In this document: piece by piece, positions 15,813 through 25,200 of the stretch
Position numbering within the stretch: the stretch's first letter is position 1
Layout of the letters: every line of letters begins with the position of its first letter
Origin: an uncultured Porphyromonadaceae bacterium
GTDB taxonomy: Bacteria; Bacteroidota; Bacteroidia; Bacteroidales; Muribaculaceae
Assembly: GCA_947573485.1 (NCBI GenBank)
Contig: CANPGB010000026.1
Location: 1-45,190, forward strand
Length of the DNA stretch: 45,190 nucleotides
Reading direction: 5' to 3'
Position numbers and translations under genes: made by a program
The notes under the pieces: generated by a model
What the model was told of the DNA's origin: nothing
What the model saw: the letters and a program-made list of their open reading frames with translations, nothing else
Databases searched by the model: none

Positions 15813-16909
15813 TACACCGTATTGTTATCACCCGCCCCGAATTTTTGTCGGGCGAGGGCGCACGTATTGCGGCCATGCTTGAGGGCGGGGCGCTGCGCGT
15901 ACACCTGCGCAAACCCGGCTGCAGCGAAGAGCAAATGCGAGGGCTTATAGAGGAAATTCCCGCAGAGTACCGTCTGCGCCTCAGCCTGCACGACCACACG
16001 CATTTAGCCCTCGAATACGGCCTTGGAGGAGTGCATCTCAACAGCCGCTTCCCTGCTCTACCACACGGTTTCACAGGCCTGGTGAGCCGCTCATGCCATA
16101 GCCCGGAGGAGCTGCGCGCGAACGCCGGCCTCGACTATCTCTTCCTCAGCCCCGTGTTCAACAGCATCTCAAAGGCAGGTTACGATGCCGCTTTCACTGC
16201 TGAGCAGCTCGCCGGCGGCCTCATCGACGCCCGCGTCTATGCCCTCGGAGGCGTCTGCCCGGCAAATTTCCGCACGGTGGCCGCCCTCGGCTTCGGCGGT
16301 GGCGCAATGCTCGGAGCGGCGTGGAACCCCGTCGATGCCGAGCGCTTCAAGCTTCAATATATAGCACCCGATGCCACGAAAGTCGAGAGGGTGCTCGCCG
16401 GAGGCTGCCGCTGGGTGCAACTGCGCATGAAAGACGCCCGCACGCCCGAGATTCTTGCCCAAGCCGCTATCATTGAGCCGCTTTGCCGACGCTACGGCGC
16501 CACATTCATCATCGACGACCGCGTAGACCTCGTCGAGGCCGCCAATGCCGACGGCGTACACCTCGGCGCGAAAGACTTGCCCGTAGAACAAGCACGCCGC
16601 ATCCTCGGCCCCGGCTACATTGTAGGCGCCACGGCAAACACCTACGAGGCCATTGAGCGCGCAAAGGCTGCCGGTGCCGACTACGTAGGCCTCGGCCCCC
16701 TGCGCTTTACAACAACAAAGAAAAATCTCAGTCCGCTCCTCGGCTTCGAGGGCTACCGCGATATCATGCACCGCTGCCGCCTCAACGGCATCGACATCCC
16801 CGTGGTAGCTATCGGAGGCCTTGTGCCCGACGATGCCGCGCAACTCTACGATGCCGGCGTGCAAGGGCTTGCCGTAAGCGGCGCTATCGACCAATTTTTG
16901 AAACACTGA
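15809..16909 (+). CDS. thiE: fused TenI-like / thiamine-phosphate synthase protein
   Basis: A 366-residue protein with two thiamine-phosphate-synthase-fold domains in one frame. The C-terminal domain (about 187-366) has the ThiE signature: [29 protein letters not shown], the [10 protein letters not shown] block and [15 protein letters not shown]; it should join HMP-PP to thiazole phosphate. The N-terminal domain (about 1-185) keeps the fold ([48 protein letters not shown]) but not the ThiE metal motif. It resembles TenI, which aromatises thiazole tautomers, or the non-catalytic ThiE paralogue that is a separate gene in Bacteroides. It sits between thiS (ATGA overlap) and thiG (4-base gap). 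Confidence 0.9.
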   Translation: MIHRIVITRPEFLSGEGARIAAMLEGGALRVHLRKPGCSEEQMRGLIEEIPAEYRLRLSLHDHTHLALEYGLGGVHLNSRFPALPHGFTGLVSRSCHSPEELRANAGLDYLFLSPVFNSISKAGYDAAFTAEQLAGGLIDARVYALGGVCPANFRTVAALGFGGGAMLGAAWNPVDAERFKLQYIAPDATKVERVLAGGCRWVQLRMKDARTPEILAQAAIIEPLCRRYGATFIIDDRVDLVEAANADGVHLGAKDLPVEQARRILGPGYIVGATANTYEAIERAKAAGADYVGLGPLRFTTTKKNLSPLLGFEGYRDIMHRCRLNGIDIPVVAIGGLVPDDAAQLYDAGVQGLAVSGAIDQFLKH

Positions 16910-16913
16910 TACT

Positions 16914-17684
16914 ATGGATACATTACAGATAGGAAACCGTACTTTCACCTCGCGCCTCTTTGTGGGCACAGGAAAATTCGAGAGCAACGCCCTCATGGAG
17001 AAGGCCATAAAGGCCTCGGGCACTGAAATGGTGACACTGGCCATGAAGCGCGTAGACCTCGACACGCCCGCCGACGACGACATGCTGCACCACGTGGTGG
17101 CCGAGGGCATACAGCTGCTCCCCAACACCTCGGGCGTGCGCAACGCAGCCGAAGCCGTACTCGCCGCCCAGCTCGCCCGCGACGCTTTCGGCACCGACTT
17201 CATAAAACTTGAGATTCACCCCGACCCCAAATACCTCTTTCCCGACCCCGTAGAAACCCTCAAAGCCACCGAAGAGCTTGCAAAATTGGGCTTCACCGTC
17301 CTCCCCTACATCCAGGCCGACCCTGTGCTGTGCAAGCGCCTCGAAGAAGTAGGAACCGCGGCTGTAATGCCTTTGGCAGCACCCATTGGCACCAACCTCG
17401 GCCTTGTCACACGCGAGATGCTTGAGATTATCATCGACGAGAGCCGCGTGCCCGTAGTGGTCGACGCCGGCCTCGGCGCTCCCTCGCACGCCGCCGAAGC
17501 CATGGAACTCGGTGCCGACGCCGTGCTTGTCAACACCGCCATTGCCGTGGCAGGCGACCCTGTGGCTATGGCCCGAGCTTTCCGACTCGGCGTCGAAGCC
17601 GGTCGCATGGCATATCTCGCCGGTCTCGGAGGCGTAAGCCGCTCGGCTCAGGCAAGCAGTCCGCTCACCTCATTCCTCGACTGA
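16914..17684 (+). CDS. thiG: thiazole synthase ThiG
   Basis: A 256-residue TIM-barrel enzyme that builds the thiazole ring from 1-deoxyxylulose-5-phosphate, dehydroglycine and ThiS thiocarboxylate. It shows [15 protein letters not shown] at the start, the Schiff-base lysine in FIKLEIHPD (near residue 100), [30 protein letters not shown] and the phosphate-binding [21 protein letters not shown] and VLVNTAIA. Its length is normal. It forms a complex with ThiH, whose gene begins 4 bases downstream. Confidence 0.97.
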   Translation: MDTLQIGNRTFTSRLFVGTGKFESNALMEKAIKASGTEMVTLAMKRVDLDTPADDDMLHHVVAEGIQLLPNTSGVRNAAEAVLAAQLARDAFGTDFIKLEIHPDPKYLFPDPVETLKATEELAKLGFTVLPYIQADPVLCKRLEEVGTAAVMPLAAPIGTNLGLVTREMLEIIIDESRVPVVVDAGLGAPSHAAEAMELGADAVLVNTAIAVAGDPVAMARAFRLGVEAGRMAYLAGLGGVSRSAQASSPLTSFLD

Positions 17685-17688
17685 CGCC

Positions 17689-18798
17689 ATGTTTTCAGAA
17701 GAACTGAAGCAATACGACTGGCAGGCTACCACCGACGCCATCGCCGCCAAGACAGCCGCCGATGTAGAGCGCGCCCTCCGCAGCCGCCGCCCGGGCATCG
17801 ACGATTTCATGGCTCTCATATCACCCGCAGCCGCCCCTTACCTCGAGCAGATGGCCGCCCGCAGCCGAGCGCTCACTCAGAAGCGTTTCGGCAAGACTAT
17901 CTCCATGTATATTCCCCTGTACATAACCAACTCGTGTACAAACTCTTGCGTATACTGCGGTTTCAACAGGCACAATAAATTCGCCCGCGTGATTCTCACC
18001 CCCGCGCAGATAAAAGACGAGTGCGAGGCCATACGCCGTCTGGCGCCCTTCGAGAACCTCCTCATTGTTACCGGCGAAAACCCGCGAGCCGCAGGCACCG
18101 ACTACATCGAAGAGGCCCTCAAGGTATGCCGCCCGTACTTCAATAGCCTAACTATGGAGGTAATGCCCTTGTCGGCTGAGGATTACGAGCGGCTCACACA
18201 CGCCGGCCTCAACGGTGTGGTGTGCTTCCAGGAAACCTACAACCGCGAGAACTACAAAAAATACCACCCCGCAGGCATGAAATCAGACTTCGAGTGGCGT
18301 GTCAACGGCTTCGACCGCATGGGGCAGGCGGGCGTCCACAAAATAGGCATGGGCGTGCTCATCGGCCTCGAAGACTGGCGCACCGACGTCACCATGATGG
18401 CGCGACACCTCCTGTATCTGCGCAAAAAGTATTGGAAGACACGCTACAGCGTCAACTTCCCGCGCATGCGCCCCTCGGAGAGCGGTTTCCAGCCCAACGT
18501 GGTGATGAGCGACCGCGAACTCGCGCAGCTCACTTTCGCATTCCGTATTTTCGACAACGACATCGACATATCGGTATCAACCCGCGAGCGCCCCTCGTTC
18601 CGCGACAATATCGCCACCCTCGGCGCCACCTCAATGAGCGCAGGCTCCAAGACAGAGCCGGGCGGCTACCACACTTATCCGCAAGCCCTCGAGCAGTTTG
18701 CCGTGAGCGACGAGCGCACGCCCGCCGAGGTTGCCCGCGCGATACATGCCCAAGGTTATGAAGTGGTATGGAAAGACTGGGATAAGATTTTTGACTGA
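17689..18798 (+). CDS. thiH: tyrosine lyase ThiH (radical SAM)
   Basis: A 369-residue radical SAM enzyme that cleaves tyrosine to dehydroglycine and p-cresol for thiazole synthesis. The cluster motif CX3CX2C is formed by Cys83, Cys87 and Cys90 (SCTNSCVYCGF). VTGENPRA and the C-terminal ThiH domain with STRERPSFRDNI and SMSAGSKTEPGGY are typical. ThiH (anaerobic type) rather than the glycine oxidase ThiO agrees with an anaerobic host. The stop is 1 base before the ThiF start. Confidence 0.97.
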   Translation: MFSEELKQYDWQATTDAIAAKTAADVERALRSRRPGIDDFMALISPAAAPYLEQMAARSRALTQKRFGKTISMYIPLYITNSCTNSCVYCGFNRHNKFARVILTPAQIKDECEAIRRLAPFENLLIVTGENPRAAGTDYIEEALKVCRPYFNSLTMEVMPLSAEDYERLTHAGLNGVVCFQETYNRENYKKYHPAGMKSDFEWRVNGFDRMGQAGVHKIGMGVLIGLEDWRTDVTMMARHLLYLRKKYWKTRYSVNFPRMRPSESGFQPNVVMSDRELAQLTFAFRIFDNDIDISVSTRERPSFRDNIATLGATSMSAGSKTEPGGYHTYPQALEQFAVSDERTPAEVARAIHAQGYEVVWKDWDKIFD

Positions 18799-18799
18799 T

Positions 18800-19498
18800 A
18801 TGACCGACCAACGATACTCCCGCCAGACCATGCTCCCGGGCTTCGGATACGAGGGGCAGCAGCGCCTCGGGGCTGCCTCGGTGCTCATTGTGGGTGTGGG
18901 CGGCCTCGGCTCGCCCGTGGCTCTCTACCTTACCGGTGCCGGTGTAGGCTCTCTCACCCTCCTCGACCCCGACACCGTGAGCCTCTCCAACCTGCAACGG
19001 CAGGTGCTGTACACCACTCCCGAGACGGGCATGCCAAAAGTAGAGGTCGCGGCTGAAAGGCTGCGCGCCCTTAATCCCACAATTAAGGTAGAGCCCCTCT
19101 GCGCCCGCTTCTCACCCGAAAATATGCACGGTTTAGTTGCCGCACACGACCTCGTGATAGACTGCACCGATAACTTTGCCACCCGTCGCCTCATCGACGA
19201 CGCCTGCCGCAGCGCAGGCAAGCCTTGGATTTTCGGCGCGATAGGCGAACTCGCCGGGCAGATTGCCCTAATCAACGGTCCGCGCCACCGCAGCCTGCGC
19301 GACCTCTACGAAGACCTCGACGCGCTCGCCGAGGCACCGCGCACAACCCTCGGTGTAATCGGAGCCGTGCCCGGTGTCATAGGCTCAATGCAGGCGATGT
19401 TAGCCGTGAAAGTGCTGAGCGGCATGGACGCTACGCTCGACGGCAAACTTTTCTCAATAGATTGCACTACTTTTGAAACCAATATAATAGACTTCTGA
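18800..19498 (+). CDS. thiF: ThiF-type ThiS adenylyltransferase
   Basis: A 232-residue E1-like enzyme that should adenylate the ThiS C-terminus. It has RYSRQTMLPGFG, the nucleotide loop VGVGGLGSPVALYLTGAGVG (near 30-50), SNLQRQVLY, and the DCTDNFATR block. The start is the ATG at 18800, one base after the thiH stop; an open frame upstream lies inside thiH. Compared with E. coli ThiF, the four zinc-binding cysteines (two CxxC pairs) and the cysteine before RTAGVVG are all absent: the corresponding places read RHRSL and APRTTLGVIG, and the protein ends early. Context supports ThiF despite these losses. Confidence 0.88.
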   Translation: MTDQRYSRQTMLPGFGYEGQQRLGAASVLIVGVGGLGSPVALYLTGAGVGSLTLLDPDTVSLSNLQRQVLYTTPETGMPKVEVAAERLRALNPTIKVEPLCARFSPENMHGLVAAHDLVIDCTDNFATRRLIDDACRSAGKPWIFGAIGELAGQIALINGPRHRSLRDLYEDLDALAEAPRTTLGVIGAVPGVIGSMQAMLAVKVLSGMDATLDGKLFSIDCTTFETNIIDF

Positions 19499-20154
19499 TG
19501 ACAAGCAAAAAATGGAGCGAGGAAGCCTGGCAGGCAGCCGAGCCTGTGTATGAGGCAATTACACAACTGCCCTTTGTGTGCGAACTCGCCGCAGGCACCC
19601 TCCCCCGCGATAAATTCCTCTTCTATCTCAGGCAGGACGCCCTTTACCTGGCCAACTACAGCCGTGTGCTCGCCTCAATAGCCTCGCGCCTGCCCGAAAG
19701 CCACATGGCAGCCGCCTTCCTCAAATTCGCCGCCGACGGCGTCGAAGTCGAGAAGTGCCTCCACGAAAGCTTCCTCGCAGAGGCCGGTATCACCACAGCC
19801 GCCGAGCCTACACCCTCGTGCCTGAGCTACATGACCCTCCTCGGCGCTCAAGCCATGGAGCCTGTCGAGGTGCAGGCCGCCGCCGTGCTCCCCTGCTTCA
19901 AGGTTTACCTTGAGGTTGGGCGCCATATAGCCACCACTGCCGCTCCCGGCAACCCCTACGCCAAGTGGATCGACACCTATGCCGACACCGCGTTCGAAGC
20001 CTCGACACGCCTCGCGCTCGACATCTGCGACTCTCTCGCCGCCAATGCCTCTGCCGACATGCGCCGCCGCATGACCGAGATATACGTATTGGCAACAAAA
20101 ATGGAATGGAAATTCTGGCACAGCGCCTACATACTCGAAAAATGGGAAATATGA
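19498..20154 (+). CDS. tenA: TenA-family aminopyrimidine aminohydrolase (thiaminase II)
   Basis: A 218-residue all-helical enzyme that releases hydroxymethylpyrimidine (HMP) from degraded thiamine (aminopyrimidine) for salvage. It has the family features FLFYLRQDALYLANYSRVL (substrate Asp), the catalytic Cys in VLPCFKVYLEVG (near 139) and the C-terminal KMEWKFWHSAY with the catalytic Glu. Its length is normal. It follows thiF with a one-base overlap (TGATG) and overlaps the thiD start by four bases. Next to ThiD it points to salvage as the source of HMP. Confidence 0.93.
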   Translation: MTSKKWSEEAWQAAEPVYEAITQLPFVCELAAGTLPRDKFLFYLRQDALYLANYSRVLASIASRLPESHMAAAFLKFAADGVEVEKCLHESFLAEAGITTAAEPTPSCLSYMTLLGAQAMEPVEVQAAAVLPCFKVYLEVGRHIATTAAPGNPYAKWIDTYADTAFEASTRLALDICDSLAANASADMRRRMTEIYVLATKMEWKFWHSAYILEKWEI

Positions 20155-20963
20155 AACGCCACCCCCGCGCACTCTCTATCGCCGGAAGCGACCCCTCGGG
20201 GGGCGCCGGCATACAGGCTGACCTCAAAACCTTCTCGGCCTTGGGCGTCTACGGCATGACGGCAATAGTAGCCGTAGTCGACGAAAACACCCTTGGCGTG
20301 ACAGGCGTGCACCCCGTGCCGGTACCCTTCGTCGAGGGGCAGATACGCAGCTGCCTCGACGACATCGGCGCCGACGCCGTTAAAATAGGCATGCTGCACT
20401 CATCGCCGCTTATACGCGCCGTGCGCGACACCCTCGCCGGATACAATATCGCCAATATCGTGCTCGACCCTGTAATGGTAGCCACCTCCGGCGACGCCCT
20501 CCTCGTGCCCGATGCCGTAGACACTCTCCGCTCCGAACTTATACCTGCGGTAAGCGTTATAACTCCAAACGTACCCGAAGCCGAGATGCTGCTCGGCACA
20601 AAGGTCGACGACAGCAGCCGGTTCCCCGACCTGGCCCGCGAGCTCAGCAGGCTCGGCGACGGTCTCTCGGTGCTCCTTAAAGCTGGCCACCTCAGCGGAG
20701 AAACCCTTACCGACGTTTTCTACAACGGACGCACGGGCAAGATTCTGAAACTCGAGTCACCAAGGGTCAACACCTCCAACACCCACGGCACGGGCTGCAC
20801 CCTATCGTCGGCGTTTGCAGCCTTCCTCGCTAAGGGCTTAGACCTTGACGGCGCCGCCACCCGCGCCAAAGAATACATTGCCGGGGCGATAGCCGCAGGC
20901 GCCGCCTACAGCATAGGCCGCGGGCACGGACCCGTGCACCACTTTTACGATATATGGAAATGA
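20151..20963 (+). CDS. thiD: hydroxymethylpyrimidine/phosphomethylpyrimidine kinase
   Basis: A 270-residue ribokinase-like kinase that phosphorylates HMP twice to give HMP-PP for ThiE. It shows LSIAGSDPSGGAGIQADLKTF at the N-terminus, VLDPVMVATSGD, TPNVPEAEMLLG and the catalytic NTHGTGCTLSSAFAAFLAKG near 210-230. The ATG at 20151 overlaps the tenA stop (ATGA). The ATG at 20142 is also in frame and cannot be fully excluded, but longer extensions run through tenA and are not credible. The stop overlaps the next gene by 10 bases. Confidence 0.96.
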   Translation: MKRHPRALSIAGSDPSGGAGIQADLKTFSALGVYGMTAIVAVVDENTLGVTGVHPVPVPFVEGQIRSCLDDIGADAVKIGMLHSSPLIRAVRDTLAGYNIANIVLDPVMVATSGDALLVPDAVDTLRSELIPAVSVITPNVPEAEMLLGTKVDDSSRFPDLARELSRLGDGLSVLLKAGHLSGETLTDVFYNGRTGKILKLESPRVNTSNTHGTGCTLSSAFAAFLAKGLDLDGAATRAKEYIAGAIAAGAAYSIGRGHGPVHHFYDIWK

Positions 20964-21619
20964 CACTCATAGCTTTCGACCTCGACGACACCTTGTATAA
21001 AGAGATGACCTACGTCGCCTCGGGCTACCGCACGGTGGCGCGCGAGCTCGCCGAGGCCACAGGAGCCGACGCCGATACTCTCTTCAAGATAATCTCCGAC
21101 AACAGGCCCCTCGGCTTTGAGGCCGCCCTCGAATACCTGCGCGATTACCCGGGTGTCGAAAAGTTCAGTGTCGACTCCATGATTGAAAGCTACCGCGCCC
21201 ACGTGCCCGACATCAGCCTGCAGCCTCATGCCGAAGATACCCTGCGGCGCCTCAAAGAGCAGGGAGCAACCCTCGTGCTCATAACCGACGGCTCTACCCG
21301 CCACCAGCGCGCAAAAATACGTGCGCTCGGTCTTGAGCGTTTCTTCGCCCCCGAAGCCATACTCATTAGTGAGGAAACAGGAGGCGACAAAACAACCGAT
21401 GTGCCATGGACTATCGCCGAGACACGCTTCGGTTGTAACCGCTTCGTTTACGTCGGCGACAACCTCTCCAAAGACTTCCGCCTCCCCAACATGCGCGGCT
21501 GGCGCACAGTGATGCTGCGCGACACCGACGGCACCAACGTATTCCCTCAGCAACCCGACAACTGGGCCGCAGAGAACCGTCCCTCATTAACAATCGACTC
21601 CCTAAAACACCTTATATGA
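20954..21619 (+). CDS. HAD-superfamily hydrolase in the thiamine operon
   Basis: A 221-residue haloacid-dehalogenase-type phosphatase. Motif I is FDLDDTLYK (nucleophile Asp9, acid Asp11), a helical cap follows (about 20-85), motif II is LVLITDGST (near 115), the motif III Lys is in ETGGDKTTD, and motif IV is VYVGDNLSKDF (near 160). Its start overlaps the end of thiD by 10 bases and its stop overlaps the next gene by 4, so it is a bona fide member of the riboswitch-controlled operon. A thiamine monophosphate phosphatase role is possible, as HAD enzymes fill that step in some organisms, but the sequence alone does not show the substrate. Confidence 0.85.
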   Translation: MEMTLIAFDLDDTLYKEMTYVASGYRTVARELAEATGADADTLFKIISDNRPLGFEAALEYLRDYPGVEKFSVDSMIESYRAHVPDISLQPHAEDTLRRLKEQGATLVLITDGSTRHQRAKIRALGLERFFAPEAILISEETGGDKTTDVPWTIAETRFGCNRFVYVGDNLSKDFRLPNMRGWRTVMLRDTDGTNVFPQQPDNWAAENRPSLTIDSLKHLI

Positions 21620-22176
21620 TTACCATACTCTACGCCCACCCCTACCCCAAAAGCTTCAACCACGCTATCCTCGATACCCTCCGCAGCCGCTTCGACGCCG
21701 ACAAGCGCCCCTACACCGTGCTCGACCTCTACGCCGACGGCTTCAACCCCTCGTTCGAGGCCGACAGCCTTGCCCTATACAGCAAAGGCCAAAGCGCCGA
21801 CCCGATGGTAAAACACTACCAGCAAGTGCTCATGGACTCCGACACCATAATAATGATTTTCCCCATATGGTGGAGCATGATGCCCGCTATTGTAAAAGGA
21901 TTCTTCGACAAGGTTATGCTCGAAGGCACTGCCTTCACTTACTCTGAGACAGGAGCCCTCGTGCCCGACAAAATAAACATCGACCGCACGGTGATTCTCA
22001 CCACATCAGAAGCACCCTCCGCAGTTTTCGCCTCATTCTTTACCGACTACTTCCCCCGTCACGTGCTCGACACCGTGGGCATGCGCAACGTGGAGTGGTA
22101 TAACTGCGAGGGCACTTCGCACGGCCCCGCCGAAAACCGCGAAGCCTTCCTCGCAACGGTAGATTCACTGTTCTGA
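21616..22176 (+). CDS. flavodoxin-fold NAD(P)H oxidoreductase
   Basis: A 186-residue protein of the NQO1/KefF/YwrO flavodoxin-like family, which reduces quinones or other acceptors with a bound flavin. It has the phosphate-binding ILYAHPYPKSFNHAIL at the N-terminus, DLYADGFNPSF, and the flavin-ring block IFPIWWSMMPAIVKGFFDKV (near 77-97). ATGA overlap with the HAD gene makes it the last gene of the thi operon; convergent hairpin repeats follow. Why an oxidoreductase should be under thiamine control is unclear; it may simply ride along. Confidence 0.85.
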   Translation: MITILYAHPYPKSFNHAILDTLRSRFDADKRPYTVLDLYADGFNPSFEADSLALYSKGQSADPMVKHYQQVLMDSDTIIMIFPIWWSMMPAIVKGFFDKVMLEGTAFTYSETGALVPDKINIDRTVILTTSEAPSAVFASFFTDYFPRHVLDTVGMRNVEWYNCEGTSHGPAENREAFLATVDSLF

Positions 22177-22223
22177 AAAAGAAAAAAACTCAAAAAACTT
22201 TATACTTTTGACTCTTGACTTTT

Positions 22224-22283
22224 GACTTTCGCCTTAGGCGAAGCCTTTTGACTCTTGACTTTCGCCTTAGGCGAAGCCTTTTG
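22224..22283. repeat. tandem 33-base repeat with palindromes, possible bidirectional terminator
   Basis: GACTTTCGCCTTAGGCGAAG begins at 22224 and again at 22257, exactly 33 bases apart, and the copies agree over the 27 bases of the second. Each holds the perfect palindrome TTCGCCTTAGGCGAA (22228-22242 and 22261-22275) followed by CCTTTT. It lies between the convergent stops of the oxidoreductase and sprA and may terminate both transcripts. Confidence 0.75.
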
Positions 22284-22297
22284 CCTTTAAGCACCGC

Positions 22298-25200
22298 TTA
22301 CCGTGCCAGCGATAAGTTTATCGAGATACCGTACGACGAGTTCGTCGTGGGGTAAGCGCTTGTAGTGACTATAGGCGAGTTCACCTGGTGGTCGAAGTAA
22401 GCCGAGAGTGTGATGCGCTTGCTCAGGATATAAGAGGCGTTGAAATTGAAGTTTATGGTGTTTGTGCCGCTCGTGGCCTGCGTGTAGTTGCCCTCTATGC
22501 GGCGTATAAGAGCCTGATTGTTCTGGAAAGAGAAGTCGGCGTTGAGCGTCAGGTCGTTGCTTATGCCCTGCGCCGAGCCCTTCATTTTCAGTATAGTATT
22601 GAAGCCCACAATCTTGTAGCCCGCGCCGATAGTGATACCGCGGCTTGTGGCCTCCACAACCTGCCCTGCCGACGAGTTGAGGGTGAGGGTGCGCTGGTCG
22701 CGGTACTCGGCGTTAAGCTGCAGCTCGTTCTTCAATGTGAAATTCACGCCGATGAGCGGTGCGAAGCGCTCGGTGATAGCCACCGAGGTTATATTGAAAG
22801 GCGACGAGGGGATAGGTTGCCCGGTGAGCTCGTCGAGAGTATAGCCGAGCGACGAGTGCCCCAGGCTAACCCAGTTGAGATACGATGAGTAAGAGCCCAC
22901 AGAGTAGGTACACTGGTAGGCATGGGTGAGCGAGAACGACTTGAATATGTTGCGCATATTGCCCATGTTGATGAGGCCGTCGTAGGTCACACGCCAGTTG
23001 GGGAGCACCGACGAGAAATCGGGGAAAGGATTGAGAGTCTCGCGGGCAGCCGGGCGGCGCGTGTAAGCGGCCACGAAAGCGGGGATCAGCACGTCCGATG
23101 AGGTCTCGCTCACGGTGCCCACTGCCGGGTCGAAAGGATAGCCGGCATGCTGGTTGCCCTCCATGAAGCCTGTCGTGGGGTAGTTGGTGCCCATATACTG
23201 CGCTTCGACGCGGCGACGTATCTCGGGGATATTCTCCAGGAACTGCGCGAAGGGCGCCGAGTAATAGCCGTTGTCGGCTTTGGAGTTGCCAAGCGAGGTG
23301 AGTATGGCGCAGTGAGTCTTGGTAAACGAGCCGGAGTACGACGTGGGCATGTTGGCATACATGAACTGCGTCTGCGTGTTGCGGTTGTCGGTGCGGTTGA
23401 AAGTAAGCTGCACCTTAAGGCCTTTCACAAGCTCAAGACTCGCCTCGATGTTGAACTCGTTGGTGGCGGCATAGATAGCAGGCGAGGTCTGCCCGTCGTC
23501 GGTTATAAGCCAGCCGCGGTCGAGGGCGCGGTCGATATACTCCTGCCCCGTGAAGCCGAAAGCGAAATCAAGACCCGGAGCCATAGGCCCGTACGAACGG
23601 GTCTGCCCGAAGATATTGCCTATATTGGGGTTGAAGAGAGGCAGCGAGAGCGAGCGGGTATTGCGGTAGCGCACTGCCACAGAGCGGGGCGAGGTGAGCA
23701 GGCGCAGGGCATACTCGCCAATGTTGCGGGCAAGCGATTTCTCGTCTTTGAGAATCTCGTTGATAACAATCTTGATGTCGTCGTCGCCCCGGTTCAGAAT
23801 CTCCACGCTGTTGGGGTCAACCACCCGCGTCTGCACAGCAAAAGGCTTGCCGTCGACAGTCGTGGCCGTAACCTTCACCTTCTTGGTGCGCATGTTGTGC
23901 TTCACCGTGAGCGAGGTGTCGGCTTTCAGCTTGTAGGTGCGCTCAAAGCGCTTGGCCTTGGGCTTGGTGGTGGTGCGCGGACGCGTGTTGGCAAAGCGCT
24001 TGGTCACATCTTTCAAGATAGGTATCTTATTGTAGAAAGTCTCGAAGTTGATGCGACCGTCGGCGTTCCACGCAGCCTGGTTGGCAATGGAGTTGCCGAG
24101 CTTGACGCCGTCGATAGTGGCGCCGCGCTCCCAGCGGTATGTGGCGTTGTAGCTCACCGAGCCGGTGAGGAAGTCGAGGAAAGCGATTTTGTTGAACGGC
24201 GCCTTATATTGCCCGGTGAAAGTCTGGTTGTAGCTCCAGGGCGTGCCCATGGAGAGTATCGACTGCCACACGGTGTCTTTCCAATCGCGGTAGCGGTCGG
24301 GGAAAAGCTTGCGGTTCACGGCGCCTACGGTCTCTTCGATGCGCGCCGAGGTGTTGGAGTTGAACGAGAGCGAGAGGGTCTTGGTAAGGTTCCACGACAA
24401 TTGCAGCTGGCGGTCCCACAGCCAGTTCTTGCTCACCGACACCGGCAGCTGGAACATGACGTCGGTCTCCGAGCGCGTCTGCTGCTCGTAGTAGTAGCGC
24501 GACATGTTGGTGAGGAACGAGATATTGTTGGGCAGCCAGTTCAGCTCCCAGTCTTTGAGGAACTTGGCGTTCTTGCCCTTGCCTTTGACGTTCTTGAACG
24601 GCTTGAAGCCCTTGATCATCGGCGAATAAGAATATGCGAGCGAGCCGCGGTAGTCGTTGGTGTTCTCGTATTCTATCGTGGGGTCGTTCTTGGCCTGCTT
24701 GGTAAAGGAATAGTTTATGGTGAAGTTGGCGGGGTCCCAGGGCATGGGCGTGCGGCTCTGCACATCGAATTTCAAGCCCGAGAGCGAGAAATTCTGTATT
24801 GTGGAGCGCTCCACGGCGTAGGCGTTCACAGAGTCGCGCTCGGCATCGGTGGTGCAGTCGTCGAGGGCGTCTTTCAGTAGCACGTCCTGGTCGAGAGGGT
24901 TATATTTGGGCGAGGTCTTCTCCTTGGTCATGGAGTAGTAGATAGGCGCCTTGAGCTTGGCCTTCTCGGGGAGGAAGCGTCCGAGGTCGGCCTGCACGGC
25001 CACGTTGAACTGGTGGTAGTCGTCGAGGCGGCGCTCGTTGAGGCTCTGATCCACGCTGCCGAAGCCCGCGGTCTCTATGTGGCCGCCGAGGTTCACCGTG
25101 GCCACGTCGCTCATGTTGAGGGTGGCGTTGGCCTTGGCGGCCCAGCCGCCCGACTCGTTGAAGTCGGTCACTTTCAGCTCGTTGAGCCACACGGTGCCGT

